From contig JBEEOW010000016.1 in NCBI GenBank assembly GCA_041191405.1, forward strand, positions 1 through 64,000: 64,000 nt of DNA, given 5' to 3'. Below are positions 1 to 8,210 of the stretch, piece by piece. Within the stretch, counting starts at the first letter, position 1; each line of letters opens with the position of its first letter. The position numbers and the translations under genes are program-made. The notes under the pieces were generated by a model. It worked only from the letters and a program-made list of their open reading frames with translations, did no database searches and was not told the DNA's origin. The stretch comes from JBEEOW01 sp041191405. Lineage in GTDB: Bacteria; Bacteroidota; Bacteroidia; Cytophagales; UBA9547.

Positions 1-2
1 AT

Positions 3-267
3 GAACTCACCTCAATTTTACCTAATAATGAAATAATCAAAAAAAGACTAATATTAACCGAAGAACAGAAATACTTGCAAAAATTGTTCAATTTTTAATT
101 TGGGTGTCCCAGTGCGGAAGTCAGGAGTTAAAACAACAAAAGTAAATGACACTGTAATTGCTGCTAAAAGTAATTTTTTCACACTTTATTCAATACCAGA
201 TACTGAAAGTTTGTATCAGTTTGATGACCAAAATTGCACACCACAAATTTCTCCAACAGGATTTTAA
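3..267 (+). pseudogene. 3' end of an unrecognised gene, possibly frameshifted
   Basis: Frame 3 is open from the left edge to a stop at 96-98 and ends in LTEEQKYLQKLFNF. A different frame is open from 58 to a stop at 265-267 and ends in QNCTPQISPTGF, with no ATG. The two frames meet at a T-run near 91-96, so this may be the tail of one gene broken by a frameshift, or one short partial gene followed by non-coding DNA. The strong terminator just downstream supports a + transcript ending here. I do not recognise the family. Confidence 0.28.
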
Positions 268-276
268 AAATCAAAT

Positions 277-311
277 AGCAGTAGGATTTAATACATAAAT
301 TCTACTGCTTT
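277..311. terminator. Bidirectional intrinsic terminator
   Basis: A 14-bp stem (277-290 with 296-309, arms starting AGCAGTAG and ending CTACTGCT, one G-U pair) closes a 5-base loop. It has T-runs on the right for + transcripts and A-runs on the left for - transcripts. It sits between the + stop at 267 and the - stop of ansA at 323, so it can serve both. Confidence 0.75.
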
Positions 312-322
312 TTATTTAAGTC

Positions 323-1378
323 TCAAACAAAACTCATCTCCCCTCTAATCGAACACGTTATTTTTTCTTTCAATTCACTCAAAGGCAAATTTTGAGCTAA
401 TAAAAACATCATTTTCGTAATCGCAGCTTCAGTTGTAATATCAGAACCTGTAAGCACACCAATCCTTTGTAAATGAGTACTAGTTTGGTATCTGCCCATT
501 GTTACTTTACCTTCCAAACATTGCGAAACATTCAACACAACAATTCCTTTTTGTATCAATTTTTCTAGTGCTGATTCTAACCAATTTATCGTAGGTGCAT
601 TGCCAGCTCCGTAAGTTTCAAGTACAATACCTTTTAAATCAGTAATTGAAGTAATGGCATTAAAAACATTTTCGGTAATTCCAGGATATAATTTCACTAA
701 AACTACATCATTACAAAAAGAATTATAAACTTTTAATGGCTTGTTGTTTACCTCTAAAAAATATTCTTTTTGAAATGAAATATTTATTCCTGCATGAGCT
801 AATGGAGGATAATTAAAACTCTTAAAAGCATCAAAATGAGAACTATGTATTTTCTTTGCTCTATTTCCTCTCAATAAAAAGTTGTTAAATAAAATACAAA
901 CTTCAGGCACTTTCACTGCATTACTTGCAATTTCAAGTGCTGTAATTAAGTTTTCACGAGCATCATTTCTAACAGCTCCAATTGGTAATTGTGCACCTGT
1001 CAAAATCACAGGTTTTGATAAATTCTCCAACAAATAACTTAATGCAGAAGCTGTGTATGCCATGGTATCTGTTCCATGAATAATCACAAAACCATCAACT
1101 AATTGATAATTTTGTTCGATTAATGAAGCCAACAATACCCAATGTTCGGGGGTAATATTTGATGAATCTAAGGGATTTTCAAAAGCTAAAATCTTGATAT
1201 TTATATCCAATAACACCAATTCTGGAATTTTCTCAAGTAAAAATTCCATTTGTAATGGTTCTAAAGCGTTTGATTCTTTATTAAAATACATTCCCAAAGT
1301 ACCTCCAGTATAAATCAGCAATACAGATTTTGAAGCATCTTTGGGTGCGGCAGTATTTATAATAATTTCTTTATACAT
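323..1378 (-). CDS. ansA: Type I (cytoplasmic) L-asparaginase
   Basis: The enzyme hydrolyses L-asparagine to aspartate and ammonia. The 351-residue protein has no signal peptide, as expected of the cytoplasmic type. The N-terminal nucleophile threonine lies in YTGGTLGM (about residues 23-30). The second catalytic motif HGTDTM is near residue 103, and the LTGAQLPIG segment follows near 130. All three are diagnostic of the asparaginase/glutaminase family. The ATG at 1378 lies inside the end of the upstream tatD gene (8-base overlap), so the two are probably co-transcribed, tatD first. Length and motifs look complete. A GatD-like amidotransferase role is less likely because there is no N-terminal GatD extension. 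Confidence 0.92.
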   Translation of the reverse strand: MYKEIIINTAAPKDASKSVLLIYTGGTLGMYFNKESNALEPLQMEFLLEKIPELVLLDINIKILAFENPLDSSNITPEHWVLLASLIEQNYQLVDGFVIIHGTDTMAYTASALSYLLENLSKPVILTGAQLPIGAVRNDARENLITALEIASNAVKVPEVCILFNNFLLRGNRAKKIHSSHFDAFKSFNYPPLAHAGINISFQKEYFLEVNNKPLKVYNSFCNDVVLVKLYPGITENVFNAITSITDLKGIVLETYGAGNAPTINWLESALEKLIQKGIVVLNVSQCLEGKVTMGRYQTSTHLQRIGVLTGSDITTEAAITKMMFLLAQNLPLSELKEKITCSIRGEMSFV

Positions 1379-2162
1379 TTTCGTGAATGTTTAAAGAGAA
1401 AAGTTCAATTGCGTTATTGGTTGTGATTTTTGCAATTTCTTTTTGTGTTGTAAAATAAATCTCCGATAACTTTGATAAAATATGAATCAAATGAGCTGGT
1501 TCATTACGCTTACCTCTGAATGGCACAGGAGCTAAATATGGGCAATCCGTTTCCAATACTAATTTTGAAAGAGGTACATTTTTCAGTACTGCATCAATAC
1601 CTGCTTTTTTATAAGTAACCACGCCACCAATGCCAAGTTTCCAGCCTTCCCACGAGCAAATCTCTGCTGCATGTGTTTCATTTCCCGAAAAACAATGTAA
1701 TACACCTTTTAAACCTTTGTCAGCATAAGGTTTTATAATCGCTAAAGTATCATCCCAAGCTTCACGAGTATGAATTACCGCAGGTTTATTCAAATCCAAA
1801 GCCCATTGTAATTGAGTTTTCAGGGCAAAATGTTGCTGTTCTTTATGCGTTGTGTCCCAATAATAATCCAAACCAATTTCGCCAATAGCAACCAATTTAT
1901 CTTTATTATTATCAATAGCGTTTTTAATCGTAGCTAGTTGATTTTCAAAATCATTTTTTACATAACATGGGTGTAAACCAAGCATCAATTCGCATAAATC
2001 AGGGTATTGAACAGTTAAATCCAAAACTAAATTAATAGATTCAACATCCACATTAGGTAAAAGAATTTTTTTTACGCCATTTTTTAAAGCATTCTTTACA
2101 ACTTCTTCTCTATCAATATCAAATTCTTCTGCGTAAAGGTGTGCGTGGGTATCAATTAGCAT
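1371..2162 (-). CDS. tatD: TatD-family metal-dependent hydrolase (DNase)
   Basis: TatD-family proteins are TIM-barrel, two-metal hydrolases that act on DNA 3' ends. Metal ligands are visible: DTHAHLY at residues 4-10, GEIGLDYYW near 95 (the Glu ligand), IHTREAWDD near 130, LHCFSG near 156 and ETDCPYLAP near 204. The 263-residue length is typical. It is the first gene of a two-gene - strand unit with ansA. The 142-base gap upstream separates it from a divergent epimerase gene. Which paralogue (TatD, YcfH or YjjV type) it represents cannot be settled from sequence alone; the compact single-domain form resembles YcfH. Confidence 0.9.
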   Translation of the reverse strand: MLIDTHAHLYAEEFDIDREEVVKNALKNGVKKILLPNVDVESINLVLDLTVQYPDLCELMLGLHPCYVKNDFENQLATIKNAIDNNKDKLVAIGEIGLDYYWDTTHKEQQHFALKTQLQWALDLNKPAVIHTREAWDDTLAIIKPYADKGLKGVLHCFSGNETHAAEICSWEGWKLGIGGVVTYKKAGIDAVLKNVPLSKLVLETDCPYLAPVPFRGKRNEPAHLIHILSKLSEIYFTTQKEIAKITTNNAIELFSLNIHENV

Positions 2163-2289
2163 GATTATATTGTTATTTTAAATAATATTTTGTAAAAATA
2201 ACTATAAAAGTTTTAAACTTATATAAAGATAATTCAAATCAAGGCAAAAATCTTTAGTATTTGATAATGATTGATTTGATAAAATTTAA

Positions 2290-2297
2290 TAAGTTTG
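2290..2297 (+). promoter_or_regulatory. Candidate -7 box directly before the epimerase start
   Basis: TAAGTTTG fits the Bacteroidota -7 consensus TAnnTTTG and ends only 6 bases before the ATG at 2304. TTG triplets upstream are at 16 or 26 bases, not the ideal ~20. If real, the transcript would be nearly leaderless. Confidence 0.35.
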
Positions 2298-2303
2298 TAA
2301 TCT

Positions 2304-3308
2304 ATGTTCGATACAGCATTTCATAAAAATACCGATTTAAGTAAATCATCATTCTTGGTTACTGGCGGTGCAGGATTTATAGGTTCAAATTTAGTAGAAT
2401 ATTTACTAAAATATGGAGCAGGAAAAGTAGTAGTACTTGATAACCTTGCTACAGGTTTTAAGAAAAATTTAGAAAATTTTGTAAACGACCCTCGATTTAC
2501 ATTTATCGAAGGTGATATTCGAAATTTAGAAGATTGTCACAAAGCATCATCTGGTGTTGATTATATTTTTCATCAAGCAGCTTTGGGTTCAGTTCCACGT
2601 TCAATCAACGATCCAATAACAACCAACGATGTAAACATTGGTGGATTTTTAAATATGTTGGTTGCAGCTAGAGATGCAAATGTGAAAAAGTTTGTTTTTG
2701 CAGCATCTTCGTCAACTTATGGCGATAGTTTAGCTTTACCAAAAGTTGAAGATAAAATAGGCAAACCGCTTTCGCCTTATGCAGTAACAAAATATGTGAA
2801 TGAGTTATATGCTGATGTTTTTGGAAAAACTTATGGATTAAAAACAATTGGCTTAAGATATTTCAATATTTATGGTCCAAAGCAAAGCCCTAAAGGAGCT
2901 TACGCTGCAGTAATTCCATTATTTATTGAAAACATTCAACAAGGAAAAGCGCCTAGAATCAATGGAGACGGCGAGCAAACTCGTGACTTTACCTATGTTG
3001 AAAATGCAATTCAAGCAAATATTTTAGCAGCATTAACTACAAACGAAGAGGCAAATAATCAAATTTACAATATAGCAGTTCACGAAAGAACTTCATTAAA
3101 CTTATTGTATAACGAATTACAAAAAATTGCCAAAGTAAATATCCCAGCAGAATATGGTCCAAACCGTGTTGGCGATATTAGAGATAGTTTTGCAGATATC
3201 TCAAAAGCGCAAACATTATTAGGCTACGACCCAGAAGTAAAAATTATAGATGGTTTAAACAGAACATATACTTGGTTTGTTGAAAATCAGGAATTTATAG
3301 CAAGATAA
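2304..3308 (+). CDS. UDP-sugar 4-epimerase of the extended SDR family (WbpP-like)
   Basis: This is an NAD-dependent nucleotide-sugar epimerase, most like WbpP/TviC-type UDP-N-acetylglucosamine or UDP-glucuronate 4-epimerases used for surface polysaccharides. The dinucleotide-binding motif TGGAGFIGSN is at about residues 20-29. The catalytic serine lies in SSSTYGDS (about 135-142) and the YxxxK pair in YAVTK (about 159-163). LRYFNIYGPKQ and NGDGEQTRDFTYV are typical of the substrate-binding half. Length (334) is normal. rfbA starts 3 bases after the stop, so the two form an operon for activated-sugar synthesis. The exact sugar specificity is not readable here. Confidence 0.85.
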   Translation: MFDTAFHKNTDLSKSSFLVTGGAGFIGSNLVEYLLKYGAGKVVVLDNLATGFKKNLENFVNDPRFTFIEGDIRNLEDCHKASSGVDYIFHQAALGSVPRSINDPITTNDVNIGGFLNMLVAARDANVKKFVFAASSSTYGDSLALPKVEDKIGKPLSPYAVTKYVNELYADVFGKTYGLKTIGLRYFNIYGPKQSPKGAYAAVIPLFIENIQQGKAPRINGDGEQTRDFTYVENAIQANILAALTTNEEANNQIYNIAVHERTSLNLLYNELQKIAKVNIPAEYGPNRVGDIRDSFADISKAQTLLGYDPEVKIIDGLNRTYTWFVENQEFIAR

Positions 3309-3310
3309 AA

Positions 3311-4171
3311 ATGAAAGGAATAATTTTAGCTGGAGGTTCGGGTACAAGGTTACATCCTCTTACATTAGCAGTGAGTAAACAATTAATGCCTGTTTACGAC
3401 AAACCTATGATTTACTATCCATTGTCTATTTTGATGATGGCAGGAATCAAAGAAATTTTAATTATCTCAACACCTCACGATTTACCTCACTTTAAAAAAC
3501 TTTTAGGTGATGGCTCTAATTTAGGATGTAGATTTGAATATGCTGAGCAACCAGAACCAAACGGTTTAGCACAAGCATTTGTAATTGGTGCCGATTTTAT
3601 TGGAAACGATAAAGTTGCTTTAATACTTGGTGATAATATTTTTTATGGTTCAGGTTTAATTGACTTATTACAAAGCAATAACAATCCTGATGGAGGAGTT
3701 GTATTTGCATATCACGTTCACGACCCAGAAAGATACGGTGTTGTAGAGTTCGATGAAAACAAAAAAGCACTTTCTATTGAGGAAAAGCCTGCAAAACCAA
3801 AATCAAATTATGCAGTACCAGGTTTATATTTCTATGATAATACAGTTGTAGAAATTGCGAAAAATATCAAACCAAGTGCTCGTGGAGAATACGAAATAAC
3901 AGACGTTAACAAAGTATATCTTGAGCAAGGAAAATTAAAAGTTGGTATTTTAAGTCGTGGTACAGCTTGGTTAGACACAGGCACCTTTGCATCTTTAATG
4001 CAAGCAGGTAACTTTGTTCAAGTAATTGAAGAACGTCAAGGCTTAAAAGTAGGTTGTATAGAAGAAGTGGCTTACAGATTAGGCTTTATCAATAAAGAGC
4101 AACTTAAAACAGTAGCAACCCCTCTTGTAAAAAGTGGATATGGTCAATATTTACTTGATTTAATAAAATAA
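3311..4171 (+). CDS. rfbA: Glucose-1-phosphate thymidylyltransferase
   Basis: RfbA/RmlA makes dTDP-glucose from glucose-1-phosphate and dTTP, the first step towards dTDP-rhamnose and related sugars. The nucleotidyltransferase signature GGSGTRLHPLT is at residues 8-18, followed by SKQLMPVYDKPMIYYPLS. LGDNIFYGSG (about 110-119) carries the metal-binding Asp, and EEKPAKPKSNYAVPGLYFYD and WLDTGT are family hallmarks. The 286-residue length matches the family. It is coupled to the upstream epimerase. rfbB, rfbC and rfbD are not in the window, so the pathway is either split or only dTDP-glucose is fed elsewhere. Confidence 0.93.
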   Translation: MKGIILAGGSGTRLHPLTLAVSKQLMPVYDKPMIYYPLSILMMAGIKEILIISTPHDLPHFKKLLGDGSNLGCRFEYAEQPEPNGLAQAFVIGADFIGNDKVALILGDNIFYGSGLIDLLQSNNNPDGGVVFAYHVHDPERYGVVEFDENKKALSIEEKPAKPKSNYAVPGLYFYDNTVVEIAKNIKPSARGEYEITDVNKVYLEQGKLKVGILSRGTAWLDTGTFASLMQAGNFVQVIEERQGLKVGCIEEVAYRLGFINKEQLKTVATPLVKSGYGQYLLDLIK

Positions 4172-4181
4172 TTTCTAGAGA

Positions 4182-4215
4182 TTGTAGGTGAATTAAAAAT
4201 ATTATCTTACCTTTG
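4182..4215 (+). promoter_or_regulatory. Promoter of rpsT
   Basis: A TTG (4182-4184) and a -7 box TACCTTTG (4208-4215) are separated by 23 bases, within the spacing accepted by the Bacteroidota housekeeping sigma factor. The -7 box is followed by CAGTCC and an A/T-rich leader of about 40 bases before rpsT. Confidence 0.6.
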
Positions 4216-4260
4216 CAGTCCTTAATAAAGATACAACTAGTATAAAATATATAGAATAAT

Positions 4261-4518
4261 ATGGCAAATCATAAATCAGCCCTTAAAAGAATTAGATCAA
4301 ACGAAGCTAAAAGATCTAGAAACAGATATCAAGTTAAAACAACTCGTACTTTTGTAAAAAAAGTAAAAGCTGCAACTACTAAAGAAGAAGGTGTTGCTTT
4401 ATTTAAAGTTGCTTCATCTTTATTAGATAAATTAGCTCGTAAAAATGTTATTCACAAAAACAATGCAGCCAACCACAAATCTAAATTGGCTAAATTTGTG
4501 AACACATTAGCTGCTTAA
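4261..4518 (+). CDS. rpsT: 30S ribosomal protein S20
   Basis: S20 binds 16S rRNA early in small-subunit assembly. The 85-residue protein begins ANHKSALKRIRSNEAKRSRN and is highly basic throughout, ending KNVIHKNNAANHKSKLAKFV, as in the bacterial S20 family. It has its own promoter upstream and a strong terminator downstream, so it is a single-gene unit as in many Bacteroidota. Length is normal and nothing is missing. Confidence 0.96.
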   Translation: MANHKSALKRIRSNEAKRSRNRYQVKTTRTFVKKVKAATTKEEGVALFKVASSLLDKLARKNVIHKNNAANHKSKLAKFVNTLAA

Positions 4519-4546
4519 GCATTTAATTTAACACATTATTTATATT

Positions 4547-4580
4547 AAAGCCTTACTCCAAAAGAGTAAGGCTTTTTTTC
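4547..4580 (+). terminator. Intrinsic terminator of rpsT
   Basis: A perfect 12-bp stem (AAAGCCTTACTC, 4547-4558, with its complement at 4564-4575) closes a 5-base loop and is followed by a T-run. It lies 28 bases after the rpsT stop and just before radC. Confidence 0.85.
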
Positions 4581-4590
4581 GTTTGTTTTT

Positions 4591-5286
4591 ATGGAAAATG
4601 AATTTCAGAAATTAACTATAACTCAGTGGGCTGAAAACGACAGACCTCGTGAGAAACTTTTAGCCAAAGGCTCTAAAGCTTTAAGCGACGCAGAATTATT
4701 AGCCATTATTTTAGGTTCAGGCACCACAAAAAAGACCGCTGTTGAGCTTGCACAAGAAATATTAGTTACTGCCAATAACAACCTCAATTCATTGGCTAGT
4801 TTTACCTTAAATGACCTAAAAAAGCACAAAGGAGTTGGCGAAGCAAAAGGGATAAACATTATTGCTTGCCTTGAACTAGGACGCAGACGAAAAGAAGCTA
4901 CAATCCTTGAGAAACCCAAAATTACTTGTTCAAAAGATGCATATATTTTATTGCAGGAACATCTCCATGATTTACCGCATGAAGAATTTTGGATTATAAA
5001 CTTAACCCGTTCCAATCAAGTTATCAATATCAGACAGATAAGTAAAGGAGGCGTTACAGGCACTGTTGTAGATGCTAAAATAGTATTTAAAACTGCTATT
5101 GACAACAATGCAGTTGCAGTTATCATTTCGCATAATCACCCCTCAGGTAACAACAAACCAAGCAATGAGGACATAAAGCTTACTTCAAAACTTAGAGAAG
5201 CAGGAAAAGTATTAGATATCCCAATTTTAGACCATGTAATCTATACAAATAATGGGTATTATAGCTTTGCTGATGAGGGGATATGA
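4591..5286 (+). CDS. radC: RadC-family JAB/JAMM domain protein
   Basis: RadC proteins carry an N-terminal helix-hairpin-helix region and a C-terminal JAMM metallopeptidase-like domain; their cellular role is unsettled. The HhH part (GVGEAKGINIIACLELGRR) ends near residue 97. The metal site SHNHPSGNNKPSNED (H-x-H-x10-D) is near 183-197, with the upstream NLTRSNQVI strand expected of the fold. The 231-residue length is standard for chromosomal RadC; phage and plasmid copies are usually shorter. It starts right after the rpsT terminator with no clear promoter of its own. An antisense reading frame over it is spurious. Confidence 0.92.
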   Translation: MENEFQKLTITQWAENDRPREKLLAKGSKALSDAELLAIILGSGTTKKTAVELAQEILVTANNNLNSLASFTLNDLKKHKGVGEAKGINIIACLELGRRRKEATILEKPKITCSKDAYILLQEHLHDLPHEEFWIINLTRSNQVINIRQISKGGVTGTVVDAKIVFKTAIDNNAVAVIISHNHPSGNNKPSNEDIKLTSKLREAGKVLDIPILDHVIYTNNGYYSFADEGI

Positions 5287-5355
5287 GAGATTAGTAATTA
5301 GTAAAAGTTTGATATTGAATAAAGCAAAATAATACCAATTGTATTTATTAGATAG

Positions 5356-5500
5356 TCCAGCGAAAACTACCACTTCACAAGCTCAGTGACCGTACTTCGA
5401 TTCCACTCAGCATTCCATTTTCGAGTATCGGTTACTCAAAATATTAACTTTAAGGTTGCTGAGCCTGTCGAAGCATTAGCAAAGATTATTTTTCGCTAAA
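5356..5500. repeat. Imperfect 145-bp inverted repeat element (fills the 331-base gap 5287-5617)
   Basis: The outer arms are AGCGAAAA (5359-5366) and TTTTCGCT (5490-5497). The inner arms are a CTTCGA...CTCAGCATT segment (5395-5414) and the complementary AAGGTTGCTGAGCCTGTCGA (5452-5471). The element has no coding capacity. GC content is visibly higher than in the flanks. It looks like a decayed interspersed repeat. The rest of the gap shows nothing else apart from the terminator at 5563-5596. Confidence 0.55.
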
Positions 5501-5562
5501 TTAAATAGAACGATCTTATATTTATATTTGGGATAAAAAGTACTTTACTTAAAAATTAGACA

Positions 5563-5596
5563 TAAAAAAAAGGGGCATAAAGCCCCTTTTTTATTT
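5563..5596 (-). terminator. Intrinsic terminator of the 5618-6562 gene
   Basis: The hairpin AAAAAAGGGGC / GCCCCTTTTTT has a loop of about six bases. It lies about 20 bases after the - strand stop at 5618, with a long U-run in the - transcript; the A/T symmetry lets it work in both directions. Confidence 0.75.
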
Positions 5597-5617
5597 TATA
5601 TTAAAATTGTAAGTTAA

Positions 5618-6562
5618 TTACTTAACAGCAATTTTAGAAGTAGTAGCATATTCGCCATCAACAAATACTTTAGCATAGTATAAACCTGAAGCTAAAGAAG
5701 AAGTATTGATTACATCATTTACACTTGAAGCAACTGCATTACCATTAGCATCAACTAAAACTACAGAAACCGATTTTCCATTTGAGTTATATGATACAGA
5801 TACTTGGTTTTCAGCTGGGTTAGGGAAGAAAGATAATCCTAAAGCAGCAACTTCTTCTGCAGAAATACCTAATACAGCATCACCAAAAGTAATTGATTTA
5901 ATTTTTAAGTTTGCTGTAGCTGTATGACCATCAAAATCTTTTCTTGCTAATAAAGCAAAACCAATAGAAGCAGACAAGTCAAGAACTTTTTTATCCCAAG
6001 TTGAATCAGCTGCATAGAAAGTAACGGTATTCATACCTGCATTCAATTTTTGCCATGCAAATGAAGTACCAGCTACACTACCATTACCATCACCTAAAAC
6101 AAATTTATCGTCAACAACAGCTGCAATCATAATTCCAAACAAAGGAACTTCTACATCAGACTCAACAACTGCAGTAATTTTTCTAGCTTCTTGAGTTGCT
6201 CCAGACAAATTAACATTCACATTCAAACCATTACCAGTATAAAAACGATTAGAGCATGATTGCCAAGATAAAGACTCTTCACCAGTAACACTTACTAAAA
6301 GCTGGCTATTTAAAGAATCATGAGTAACCACATATTCAGGAGAATCAAATGAATTCCATCTAGAGTTTGTTGCAGCGCCTGCAGAATCAACAGTTACGTT
6401 TGCTTTAGGGCCACTTTTAAACTGATACAAATAACCGTTACCTGATGCAGTAACATCGTTACCTGACATTTGTGACAACGTTTGTGTAGGCTCAGCAGGA
6501 GCTTGTGCAAAAGTTGCTAATGACATAGCAACAGAAACTAATGTTAGTAATACTTTTTTCAT
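5618..6562 (-). CDS. Secreted protein of unknown function with T9SS type A sorting tail
   Basis: A 314-residue exported protein. An N-terminal signal peptide (MKKVLLTLVSVAMSLATFAQ) predicts Sec export. The last ~75 residues carry the type IX sorting-domain pattern FFPNPAENQVSVSY ... VDANGNAV ... SSLASGLYYAKV ... KIAVK, so it should be released or anchored outside the outer membrane. The middle (about 30-225) is beta-rich, with the phrases FNSFDSPEYVVTHDSLNSQL and WQSCSNRFYTGNGLNVNVNL, and suggests a carbohydrate-binding-like jelly roll, but I recognise no family with certainty. It is a single gene with a textbook promoter and a strong terminator, so high expression is likely. Confidence 0.85.
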   Translation of the reverse strand: MKKVLLTLVSVAMSLATFAQAPAEPTQTLSQMSGNDVTASGNGYLYQFKSGPKANVTVDSAGAATNSRWNSFDSPEYVVTHDSLNSQLLVSVTGEESLSWQSCSNRFYTGNGLNVNVNLSGATQEARKITAVVESDVEVPLFGIMIAAVVDDKFVLGDGNGSVAGTSFAWQKLNAGMNTVTFYAADSTWDKKVLDLSASIGFALLARKDFDGHTATANLKIKSITFGDAVLGISAEEVAALGLSFFPNPAENQVSVSYNSNGKSVSVVLVDANGNAVASSVNDVINTSSLASGLYYAKVFVDGEYATTSKIAVK

Positions 6563-6598
6563 AATATCTTAGTTAAGATTTTTTTAGATTATATTTAA

Positions 6599-6629
6599 CA
6601 AAACTAGGATAAGTAGGTTATATTGTCAA
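6599..6629 (-). promoter_or_regulatory. Consensus Bacteroidota promoter for the T9SS protein gene
   Basis: On the - strand, TTG (6627-6629) and TAGTTTTG (6599-6606) are spaced by exactly 20 bases, matching TTG-N20-TAnnTTTG. The start codon is 37 bases downstream of the -7 box. It is one of the two best promoter matches in the window. Confidence 0.75.
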
Positions 6630-6667
6630 GTATTTTAACAAAAAAATAATTTATTATTAATTTAAAA

Positions 6668-7999
6668 ATGGAAAGTTCATCTTTAAATAACATTGCAATT
6701 GTATGGCTTCGTAGAGATTTACGCCTTTTTGACAATGCAGCCCTATTTTATGCCCTAACAAGTGGATTAAAAGTTTTGCCAATTTTTATTTTTGATTCTA
6801 ATATTCTTGAAAAATTAGAGGACAAATCTGACCCAAGGGTGCATTTTATTCACCAACAAATACAAAAAATCAACAATGAGTTGCTTCAATTCAATTCGGG
6901 TATTAAAACTTTTTATGGTAATCCTATTGAGTGTTTCCAAACTTTGAAACAAGAATTCCCTAATATTTCGAGTATTTATTTCAATCACGATTATGAACTA
7001 TCAGCTATAAAAAGAGATAATGCTATTGCTGATTGGGCGAATGAAAATGGCATTTCTTTTCATTCATATAAAGACCAAGTGATTTTTGAAAAGGACGAAG
7101 TAGTAAAAGATGATCAAAAACCTTACACGGTTTTCACACCTTATTCAAGAAAATGGAAAGCCAAATTGAATGAGTTTTACACAAAATCATATCCTTGCGA
7201 AAAATATTATTCAAACTTTTTACATGTTCAAAATAATAAAATACACTCATTAAATGAGATAGGGTTTACTGAAAATGAAAAAATAGCATTTCCTCAAAAT
7301 ATCCCATCTATAGATATAATTAAAACATATGCTGAACAACGTGATTTTCCAGCTATAAATGGTACTACTCGTTTATCATTGCACCTTAGATTTGGAACTG
7401 TAAGTATTAGAGAATTAACTCGTTTGGCTTTACAAACCTCTGAAACATGGTTAAATGAATTGATTTGGAGGGATTTTTATATGATGATTTTGTATCAATT
7501 TCCTCATGTTACAAACAAAAGTTTTAAACCTCAATACGATAGAATTGTATGGAGAAATAATGAACAAGAATTTAAACTTTGGTGTGAAGGTAAAACTGGC
7601 TACCCGATTGTAGATGCTGGTATGCGAGAATTAAATACTACAGGTTTTATGCACAATAGAGTGAGAATGATTGTGGCAAGTTTCTTAACCAAACATTTAT
7701 TAATTGATTGGCGTTGGGGTGAAGCATATTTTGCGCAAAAATTACTTGATTTTGATTTGTCGGCAAACAATGGTGGATGGCAATGGGCGGCAGGTTCTGG
7801 ATGTGATGCAGCTCCGTATTTCAGGGTATTTAACCCAACTTTACAAACACAAAAATTTGACCCAAAACTTGAATATATTAAAAAATGGGTTCCTGAATTA
7901 AATTCATTTGATTATCCTCAACCTATTGTTAATCATGAATTTGCTAGAAAAAGGTGCTTGGAGGTTTATAAACAGGGATTGTCAGAAAGTTTTCAGTAA
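6668..7999 (+). CDS. phrB: Deoxyribodipyrimidine photolyase (cryptochrome/photolyase family)
   Basis: This is a light-driven DNA repair enzyme that splits UV-induced pyrimidine dimers using FADH-. The N-terminal alpha/beta antenna domain starts VWLRRDLRLFDNAALFYAL. The FAD-binding helical domain contains LHLRFGTVSIREL, WRDFYMMILYQFP, DAGMRELNTTGFMHNRVRM, HLLIDWRWGEAYFAQKLLD, and SANNGGWQWAAGSG followed by FRVFNPTLQ. All belong to class I CPD photolyases; the Trp residues of the electron-transfer chain appear present. The 443-residue length is a little short but complete. It is divergent from the T9SS protein gene. Confidence 0.93.
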   Translation: MESSSLNNIAIVWLRRDLRLFDNAALFYALTSGLKVLPIFIFDSNILEKLEDKSDPRVHFIHQQIQKINNELLQFNSGIKTFYGNPIECFQTLKQEFPNISSIYFNHDYELSAIKRDNAIADWANENGISFHSYKDQVIFEKDEVVKDDQKPYTVFTPYSRKWKAKLNEFYTKSYPCEKYYSNFLHVQNNKIHSLNEIGFTENEKIAFPQNIPSIDIIKTYAEQRDFPAINGTTRLSLHLRFGTVSIRELTRLALQTSETWLNELIWRDFYMMILYQFPHVTNKSFKPQYDRIVWRNNEQEFKLWCEGKTGYPIVDAGMRELNTTGFMHNRVRMIVASFLTKHLLIDWRWGEAYFAQKLLDFDLSANNGGWQWAAGSGCDAAPYFRVFNPTLQTQKFDPKLEYIKKWVPELNSFDYPQPIVNHEFARKRCLEVYKQGLSESFQ

Positions 8000-8210
8000 T
8001 CAGTTGTCAGTAGTCAGTTTTTAGTTATCTGTTTTCTTTAAATAGTAATATGTAAATAGTTGTCAGTAATCAGTAAATAAATAACAGTTATTAGTTTAAA
8101 CTAACAGAATTTGCCCTTAAAAATAATGTATAGCGAATTATATACTTTTTAATTACTTAGAATTCAATACTAAATTAAAGACAACTGATTACTGAAAACT
8201 GACAACTATT
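7990..8210. repeat. Degenerate TCAGT-type oligomer repeat with inverted arms
   Basis: The gap between photolyase and comB is filled with variants of GTCAGTAATCAGTT (7996-8020, 8054-8077) and an inverted copy ACTGATTACTGAAAACTGAC (8184-8203), able to form a long imperfect hairpin. Similar text recurs at 10911-10940. There is no coding potential. It may also act as a transcription end for the two convergent genes. Confidence 0.6.
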
